This document shows positions 59,052-64,000 of a stretch of DNA of 64,000 nucleotides, piece after piece (positions within the stretch are counted from its first letter, which is position 1; the number at the start of each line of letters is the position of its first letter). The notes below the pieces were generated by a model, which saw nothing but the letters and a program-made list of their open reading frames with translations, made no database searches and was not told the origin of the DNA. Origin of the DNA: Sphingobacterium humi. Its GTDB lineage: Bacteria > Bacteroidota > Bacteroidia > Sphingobacteriales > Sphingobacteriaceae. A program made the translations under genes and the position numbers. The stretch lies in contig NZ_WSQA01000005.1 of the NCBI RefSeq assembly GCF_009768885.1, positions 186,001 through 250,000 of the forward strand, written 5' to 3'.

Positions 59052-59672
59052 ATGAAAAGAATAATTAGTTTCTTGATGCTTGCCAGCGCTATGTTATTGC
59101 ATGTGCAGGCACAACAGACCAAAGAGGTGAAACCTAGAGCGGTTCCTGCTGCCGATGTGCAGATCAAAGTTGCCTTGCAAGCAGCTCCTACAGAGTTTCG
59201 TGAAGGCGCAAAGGTGTATGGCTATAGCCCGGAAGGTAAATTTGTGACTCTTCGTGAAGGAACCAATGGCTATATCTGTTTAGCACCAGACTATAAAATG
59301 TCGGTATATTATGCGTATTGCTATCCAGAGAGTTTGGATCCGTTTATGGCGCGTGGCCGTGAGTTGACCGCCGAAGGAAAACGCAAGCAACGCGATGAGA
59401 TCCGCGAAGCGGAATTCAAAGCCGGCAAATTAAAGATTCCGCAAACGCCTAGCATGCTGTATGGCTACTGGGGACCAGCCGAAGACTTAAACCCGGAAAC
59501 CGGCGAAATTAAAGACGCCAAAAGACGCTACGTAATTTATGTGCCATACGCTAAAGCAGCCGATTACGGGATGTCTAATAAAGGGAATAACATCGGAATG
59601 CCATGGCTTATGGACGAAGGTACTTACAAAGCGCATATCATGATTACCCCGCCGCTAGATCATCAGCATTAA
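59052..59672 (+). CDS. Secreted protein of unknown function
   Basis: 206 aa. Signal peptide RIISFLMLASAMLLHVQAQ. The mature part has beta-strands (AADVQIKVALQAAPTEFREG, KVYGYSPEGKFVTLREGTNG) and a central YYAYCYPESLDPFMARGREL, then a charged helix (GKRKQRDEIREAEFKAGKLK). It ends in HQH after MITPPL. One Cys at about 75 and one at about 92 could form a disulfide. I recognise no family. Own promoter and terminator make it a single-gene unit downstream of the TonB-receptor operon, so the link to that operon is only positional. Confidence 0.8.
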   Translation: MKRIISFLMLASAMLLHVQAQQTKEVKPRAVPAADVQIKVALQAAPTEFREGAKVYGYSPEGKFVTLREGTNGYICLAPDYKMSVYYAYCYPESLDPFMARGRELTAEGKRKQRDEIREAEFKAGKLKIPQTPSMLYGYWGPAEDLNPETGEIKDAKRRYVIYVPYAKAADYGMSNKGNNIGMPWLMDEGTYKAHIMITPPLDHQH

Positions 59673-59700
59673 GCGATCCGCTTTAACAGAAGGAAATAAG

Positions 59701-59731
59701 AAATCCCGGTTCATGTGAGCCGGGATTTTTT
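59701..59731 (+). terminator. Intrinsic terminator after the secreted 206-aa protein
   Basis: Stem AAATCCCGG with further pairing / CCGGGATTT, loop around ATGT, then a T run. Confidence 0.9.
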
Positions 59732-60001
59732 ATGGCATGCTATGGAGATGGGTTTTTTAATACGCTTTGTTATACCTTTTTTCTCCCTTTGCAGAGCCCT
59801 TTGTAAAGGGGGGTGATACGGGTGTGAAAGGGGAGAGCAAGGGGAGAGAAAGGGGGGAGGACGGTAGTTGGTAGTGCTGTCATCGTGAGCGGAGTCGAAC
59901 GACTGGTACGTCAGTACAATTAATCATGTATTGTGTTAATTATCAGTGTTTTGTGTGAACCTATCATCGCAAACGGCATCGTAACATTGGAACATCACAA
60001 T

Positions 60002-60045
60002 AATAATAACTTGTTTATCAAAGTGTTGATAAACAAGTTATTATT
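60002..60045. repeat. Perfect 19-bp hairpin in the core of element copy 2
   Basis: AATAATAACTTGTTTATCA and its exact reverse complement are separated by AAGTGT. It is nested inside the larger inverted arms. Confidence 0.9.
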
Positions 60046-60073
60046 GTTATTTACCTGCACTGACGTACCAGTC

Positions 60074-60100
60074 GTTCGTGGTTCGTGGTTCGTGGTTCGT
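60074..60100. repeat. 7-bp tandem repeat in the right arm of element copy 2
   Basis: Three copies of GTTCGTG plus a partial fourth. The matching site has one extra unit in the right arm of copy 1 and none in either left arm, which indicates slippage. Confidence 0.85.
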
Positions 60101-60112
60101 CCTTCGACTCCG

Positions 60113-60172
60113 CTCAGGATGACAAAGCTCAGGATGACAAAGCTCAGGATGACAAAGCTCTCGATGACAATG
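60113..60172. repeat. 15-bp tandem repeat at the end of element copy 2
   Basis: Three exact copies of CTCAGGATGACAAAG and one degenerate copy (CTCTCGATGACAATG). Confidence 0.92.
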
Positions 60173-60221
60173 TCATCGCAAAGCGGTGATAATTTGATAA
60201 CAGCACGAAAACAAAAATCTC

Positions 60222-62447
60222 TTAAATCTTATGCGAAGCGCCGTGGATTCTGTTTTTTGTTTTCAGGGCTTCTTTTTTCACGGCTTCAGGCGCATTGGAA
60301 GCGATAATCTCTTCACAACCTTTAATGATGTTTTCACGTTGGTAGGATAGCGTAAACCAGCCTAGGGCTTCCAAAGCTGTCGTGCGGATTACCTCTGAGT
60401 TTTGCTCGTCTTTAGCGACATCAATTACGGTTGGTACAGCGCTGTGGTGTCTGTAAAGTCGTAGGGTTGTAAGTTCACCTAGTCTTTCTTTTTCGGAAAG
60501 TTCTTTGTTGCCGATGGCTTTTACTAAGTCTTCAGATTTCTTTTTGTAATAATCTAAGTCCTTATCCAGCTTATTGGCGAGCACTTCGCGGCCAGCGATT
60601 GCCGGGTTATTGCGGATGAGCTCGTTTACTTCCTTTTTAGCAAGGCTCGGGTTTAAGAATTGTAATCCCCATTTCGCGCGGTAGGTAATTCGCTCGGAGT
60701 GCGGATCGTTGATGTAAAACTCGATTAAGTCGCGGGTGAAATCATCCGATCCGAAATCGCTCAGGTCGTAGATGGCACGACGACGGATATATTCGTAAGA
60801 ATCCGATTTGGCGGCATGCAGCACCTCTTGGTAGTCGTTGTTTTCAAAGCGACGTAACAGTTGGAAGGCTTGCATCCGTGTTGGCTCAAATGGCGAATTA
60901 AAGTAATATTCCTTCAAAAGGGCAGAAGCCTCTTTTTCAGATAGGATATTGGTTAATTTAACCAGGGCCAAGGATTGTATATCGGCATTGTTTTCCTGCA
61001 AAAGCTTCTTCCAGTAGCTCGCCGATTTGTTTAAGAAACTGGCGTCGTTCAGCTCTTTGCTACGCGTGGAGGCAAAGTGGAAGGTAGGGTCGCCCAGGAT
61101 ATGGGTTTCCAAGTAGGCGAAATGCTTCAACCAGTTACCGATGCGGTAGCCGTCTTTTAATAAGCCCATCATTTCGGTAGGCCATAAATCTTGCAATACC
61201 CCTACGGAGTTGGCAACGGCGGCAATATTTTCATTCTTCGAGAAAGGGTAATAGCCGGCAATGTAATTGTCTAATTGAAAAGAGCCTGTTAAGCAGCTGT
61301 TTAAGTAAACTAATTTTGATTTGATGCCTGCATCCTTCAGGTCGTCCATCTGCATATCCATATTGATATTGTAGATGGAATCGGCCTCGATGGATTTGGC
61401 ATCGAATGCATCTTTAAACCATTTATCAGAAACGCCTAAGGATTCTTTAAAACCGTTGATAGTTTTATCTACATCGCGGCCATCTTCTTTGGCGCTGCGC
61501 ACTTTAGAACGTAAATAGCGGGCCACATTGTCCATGGAAGGTTGCGGACTGGATACATAAGGGTAGCCGTTCAGCAATTGCAGTGTGGCGGTACCATGAC
61601 CGGTCATATAGGCAAAATCCAATTGATCGCGTTTCAATTCCGAAAGGAGGTTGAACTTCATAAACTCGGCGTTTCTAAAGTTCAAGAATTTAATGGAACC
61701 TCCTGGTTTGAAGAGTTGCGGCATTTGGGATTTCAAGGCTAAAGACTCGCCCATAATGGAGTTTACGGCATTCGAGTTATAGCCATGTCCATAGGAAGCA
61801 ATCATATCATCCAATGGGTAGGCCTTACTGCGTAAAGCAACCAATCGGGTCAGGTAGTCCTTAATTTTTGCGGTTCGGTCTTCTCCTGCAGCCACCGGCG
61901 GTTTGATACGCGCGGTATAAATATCCATTTCCAGGAATTGAGGCGATTCTGCTTTTAAGGAATAATAGTGCAAGAGTTTTCTGCTGCTTGCGGTATCCTG
62001 TTTCAGGTAATCAAATTGCAAGTCAAAATCGTCATAATACCGATCGGAAGGTACCGAAGATCTATCCCAGCGTATTTTTTGATTTATTTTTAATGCCGAG
62101 GTCAGGAATTGCGCATCGCGTAGCATAGGGATTGGAATTTCCCCCACGAGTACCGCGCCTTCCAACGGCGATTTCTTCTGTTTGTATAAGCCTTGTAGGA
62201 TTTCGCGGATTTTTTCCGGCGATTCCCAGTTGGCATGAATGATATAAGTGCCAAGCCCATCTTTTTCTACAAGCTTCTTATAGGCTTCCAGTTCGCTTTT
62301 TGCGGCATTGTAGGTTTTACTGTCTACAACAATGGCAAAACTGGTATTGGAAGCGATACTTGGTTTTTCAATTTCTTGTCCACTGGCCCATAATGCGGAG
62401 CTTATTAAGGCAATGGATAGGGTAGATTTGAGGTTTTTTAAGAACAT
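60222..62447 (-). CDS. Secreted C25-like (gingipain/caspase fold) peptidase with HEAT repeats
   Basis: 741 aa. Signal peptide 1-23 (KSTLSIALISSALWASG). Residues about 35-460 resemble the peptidase C25 fold: AVLVGEIPIPML (about 98-109), PSDRYYDDFD (133-142), MTGHGTATLQ with candidate catalytic His284, YLNSCLTGSF with candidate nucleophile Cys385, and the closing ILGDPTFHF (450-458). From about 470 the protein is helical repeats of HEAT type (IQSLALVKLTNILSEKEASA, YEYIRRRAIYDLSDFGSDDF, SEVIRTTALEALGWFTLSYQ). There is no type IX secretion C-terminal domain, so it may stay periplasmic or at the surface. Monocistronic; a C25 domain fused to HEAT repeats is uncommon as far as I know. Catalysis is inferred from the His-Cys pair. 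Confidence 0.82.
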   Translation of the reverse strand: MFLKNLKSTLSIALISSALWASGQEIEKPSIASNTSFAIVVDSKTYNAAKSELEAYKKLVEKDGLGTYIIHANWESPEKIREILQGLYKQKKSPLEGAVLVGEIPIPMLRDAQFLTSALKINQKIRWDRSSVPSDRYYDDFDLQFDYLKQDTASSRKLLHYYSLKAESPQFLEMDIYTARIKPPVAAGEDRTAKIKDYLTRLVALRSKAYPLDDMIASYGHGYNSNAVNSIMGESLALKSQMPQLFKPGGSIKFLNFRNAEFMKFNLLSELKRDQLDFAYMTGHGTATLQLLNGYPYVSSPQPSMDNVARYLRSKVRSAKEDGRDVDKTINGFKESLGVSDKWFKDAFDAKSIEADSIYNINMDMQMDDLKDAGIKSKLVYLNSCLTGSFQLDNYIAGYYPFSKNENIAAVANSVGVLQDLWPTEMMGLLKDGYRIGNWLKHFAYLETHILGDPTFHFASTRSKELNDASFLNKSASYWKKLLQENNADIQSLALVKLTNILSEKEASALLKEYYFNSPFEPTRMQAFQLLRRFENNDYQEVLHAAKSDSYEYIRRRAIYDLSDFGSDDFTRDLIEFYINDPHSERITYRAKWGLQFLNPSLAKKEVNELIRNNPAIAGREVLANKLDKDLDYYKKKSEDLVKAIGNKELSEKERLGELTTLRLYRHHSAVPTVIDVAKDEQNSEVIRTTALEALGWFTLSYQRENIIKGCEEIIASNAPEAVKKEALKTKNRIHGASHKI

Positions 62448-62599
62448 TTTTTTAACATATTCGTGTACACCTTACAAATTTGCAATAAAAACTACATGTT
62501 ATGTTAATATATATGTAAAAATATAGTGAATGATACGCCGTTTTTTGAGTAGGGTTTCCTTTCTTAACATACATCAATGTGTAGGCTTTACCGTATATG

Positions 62600-62607
62600 C
62601 ATCTTTG
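62600..62607 (+). promoter_or_regulatory. Likely -7 promoter box CATCTTTG for the mhqO-mhqD-like pair
   Basis: One mismatch from TAnnTTTG, leaving a leader of about 50 bases. No clear -33 TTG. Confidence 0.35.
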
Positions 62608-62663
62608 TAGTGTTAAATAAACAATAAAGGAATAATAAACGTTTAATCGAAAAGGAGTATATC

Positions 62664-63602
62664 ATGGAAAATAAAGTATTAGGCTTGCATCACATTACCG
62701 CTATCGCTAACATGGCCCAGCGTAATTATGATTTTTATACCAAAACACTAGGCTTACGCATGGTGAAGAAAACGGTGAATTTTGATGATCCGGGCACATA
62801 CCATTTTTATTATGGTGATGAAAAAGGGAATGCAGGAACCATTTTAACCTTCTTTCCATGGGAAGGCATTGGTAAAGGAAGAAATGGCGCAGGTATGGCG
62901 ACAGAAATAGCCTATGCCGTTCCGGCGGGAAGTTTAGACTTTTGGAAAGCGCGTTTTGGCGAACATAATGTTTTGACCGGAGAGGCCGTAGAGCGTTTTG
63001 GTGAAGTATATCACCCTTTCTTAGATCCGGATGGCTTGAGTCTTTCCTTGGTGGTGCCTAAAACGGAGGATAAGCGTGTTGGATGGGCTACTTCTGAAGT
63101 TTCTGCTGCAGAAGCAACCAAAGGATTTCATAACACGACCTTAACCTTACATGAATTGGAGCCTACCGCAAAGGTGTTGACCGATTTATTGGGTTACGAG
63201 CAGGTGGCACAAGAGGGCAATCGTTATCGTTTTGCGACCAATAGTATCGATACAGCGAACATCATCGATATTTTAGTGGATGAGCATGCTAAACGCGGCG
63301 TAAATACGGCTGGTACGAACCACCATATTGCCTTCCGGGTGAAGGATGATGCCGATCAGATGGCCTTACGCGAGCGTATTTTAAGTGCAGGCTTGCAGAT
63401 TACCCCACAAATAGACCGGGATTACTTCCATTCCTTGTATTTCCGCGAACCGGGAGGGGTGTTGTTTGAAATTGCAACGGAGAACCCAGGTTTTGATGTA
63501 GACGAGCCGCTAACTTCATTGGGTAGCGCGTTGAAATTGCCTAAGCAATATGAGTCGCATCGTGCAGAAATCGAGCAGGTATTGCCGGCACTTAAGGACT
63601 AA
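62664..63602 (+). CDS. VOC-family ring-cleaving dioxygenase (MhqO-like)
   Basis: 312 aa with two vicinal-oxygen-chelate modules, about 5-130 and 150-290. Opening LGLHHITAIANMAQRNYDFY carries the first metal His pair; the second module has TKGFHNTTLTLHELEPTAKV and NHHIAFRVKDDADQM, and GGVLFEIATENPGFDVDEPL ends with the metal-ligand Glu. This matches the LinE/MhqO branch of extradiol dioxygenases that open hydroquinone rings. An AAGGAG ribosome-binding site precedes the start. A carboxylesterase gene follows, the mhqO-mhqD order known from quinone-responsive operons of Bacillus. Family secure; the quinone role is inferred. Confidence 0.92.
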   Translation: MENKVLGLHHITAIANMAQRNYDFYTKTLGLRMVKKTVNFDDPGTYHFYYGDEKGNAGTILTFFPWEGIGKGRNGAGMATEIAYAVPAGSLDFWKARFGEHNVLTGEAVERFGEVYHPFLDPDGLSLSLVVPKTEDKRVGWATSEVSAAEATKGFHNTTLTLHELEPTAKVLTDLLGYEQVAQEGNRYRFATNSIDTANIIDILVDEHAKRGVNTAGTNHHIAFRVKDDADQMALRERILSAGLQITPQIDRDYFHSLYFREPGGVLFEIATENPGFDVDEPLTSLGSALKLPKQYESHRAEIEQVLPALKD

Positions 63603-63626
63603 TTTTTAATATTTTCTATTTCTTTT

Positions 63627-63654
63627 AGTCTACCGGGCTATGGCTTGGTAGGCT
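63627..63654. other. Hairpin between the mhqO- and mhqD-like genes
   Basis: Stem AGTCTACC / GGTAGGCT (one wobble pair), 12-base loop, no T tail. It may tune mRNA stability between the two genes. Confidence 0.4.
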
Positions 63655-63677
63655 ATTCATCAAAAGGAGGACAACAT

Positions 63678-64000
63678 ATGCAACAAGGAACAATATATCA
63701 AGGCGGGAATACTCAAAACCCGCAAAAGGCTTTAATCATGATTCATGGTCGCGGAGGTTCGGCGCAGGATATCATGTCGCTTTCGCGGTATTTAAAAGTT
63801 GACGATTATTTATTGTTAGGCCCACAAGCCGCTGCGCATACCTGGTATCCGCATTCTTTTATGGCCCCTGTGGCCGATAATCAACCGGACCTGGATCAGG
63901 CCTTGGCCTTAGTTCAGGAGGCGGTGGCCCAAGCCTTGGCCAAAGGGATAGCGAAGGATAAGATTTACTTCTTAGGCTTCTCGCAAGGCGCTTGTTTAAC
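63678..64000 (+). CDS. Carboxylesterase/phospholipase-like alpha/beta hydrolase (MhqD-like), cut by window end
   Basis: The first 107 codons are present and the gene runs off the window. Start ATG 63678 follows a strong AGGAGG site. The translation contains KALIMIHGRGGSAQDIMSLS (oxyanion-hole HGRG), LLLGPQAAAHTWYPHSFMAP, a coil rich in Ala/Leu, and the nucleophile elbow FLGFSQGACL with the catalytic Ser. This is the phospholipase/carboxylesterase family that includes MhqD. The gap to the dioxygenase is 75 bases on the same strand, so they are likely cotranscribed. Confidence 0.9.
   Translation, partial: MQQGTIYQGGNTQNPQKALIMIHGRGGSAQDIMSLSRYLKVDDYLLLGPQAAAHTWYPHSFMAPVADNQPDLDQALALVQEAVAQALAKGIAKDKIYFLGFSQGACL

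Larger units (their letters stand above)
59779..60206. repeat. Composite inverted-repeat element, copy 2 (opposite orientation)
   Basis: Order on the plus strand: purine-rich block 59779-59871 (reverse complement of the pyrimidine block of copy 1), left arm 59885-59915, AT-rich core, right arm 60056-60116, then a tandem-repeat tract to about 60206. The left arm is identical for 31 bases to 31329-31359 of copy 1. Read in reverse, the part order equals that of copy 1: tandem tract, arm, core, arm, pyrimidine block. No transposase or convincing ORF lies inside. It separates two convergent genes. Confidence 0.88.

Noticed and set aside
59933-60307. Plus-strand ORF of 124 codons with an RMTKL repeat
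   Set aside because: It is a translation of the repeat element's tandem units and runs antisense into the C25-like gene. No ribosome-binding site or signal supports it.

Overview
The window looks like chromosomal DNA from a Bacteroidota bacterium, most probably family Sphingobacteriaceae (Sphingobacterium or a near relative). This is inferred from two SusC/SusD pairs, DUF4876, DUF6850 and DUF3822 proteins, many lipoproteins with Bacteroidota-style signals, and promoters of the TAnnTTTG (-7) type instead of TATAAT. Gene order is dense, with mixed housekeeping and accessory genes. I found no rRNA, tRNA, CRISPR array, phage or transposase gene.

Layout. 0.1-2.1 kb: an ECF sigma factor followed by a protein that carries one inner-membrane helix and an outer-membrane barrel domain. 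2.1-6.1 kb: HAD phosphatase, proline dehydrogenase, S4 RNA-binding protein, AroB and a secreted ThuA-like protein. 6.1-11.6 kb: SusC/SusD pair 1 behind a long leader. 11.7-16.9 kb: PBP4-like peptidase, UMF1-type MFS transporter, LutA-like protein, Tat-exported TIM-barrel protein and a secreted unknown. 16.9-20.6 kb: an unlisted 55-codon ORF with its own promoter and terminator, then two tandem POT peptide transporters. 20.7-31 kb: polyprenol-phosphate glycosyltransferase, RuvB, a barrel protein, a DPP-IV-like peptidase, a RecD-like helicase facing a DUF3822-RsmD-CoaD operon, and a DbpA-like RNA helicase. 31-31.7 kb: an orphan sigma-54-like promoter with a terminator (possible small RNA) and copy 1 of a composite repeat element.

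31.7-45.1 kb: a head-GIN domain protein; a Crp/Fnr regulator with a sigma-54-like promoter, next to a TolC-HlyD-ABC2 exporter that lacks an ATPase; an HMCES/YedK protein; a FemAB-like protein; YwbE; a complete DevABC-TolC-like exporter; a TonB-C-like protein and a GNAT acetyltransferase. 45.1-53.1 kb: SusC/SusD pair 2 with two related DUF5000/discoidin-type lipoproteins but no enzyme. 53.2-59.7 kb: a TonB-dependent receptor, DUF4876 lipoprotein and DUF6850 barrel operon whose promoter is covered by a perfect 10-3-10 palindrome, then a separately promoted secreted protein. 59.8-60.2 kb: copy 2 of the composite repeat, in the opposite orientation. 60.2-64 kb: a secreted gingipain/caspase-fold (C25-like) protein with HEAT repeats, and an MhqO-MhqD-like pair cut by the window edge.

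The best candidates for something undescribed are the palindrome-controlled TonB receptor/DUF4876/DUF6850 operon, the C25-HEAT protein, the paired composite repeats, the possible sigma-54 small RNA, and a set of four genes whose -7 box sits only 3-4 nt before the start codon, suggesting leaderless transcripts.
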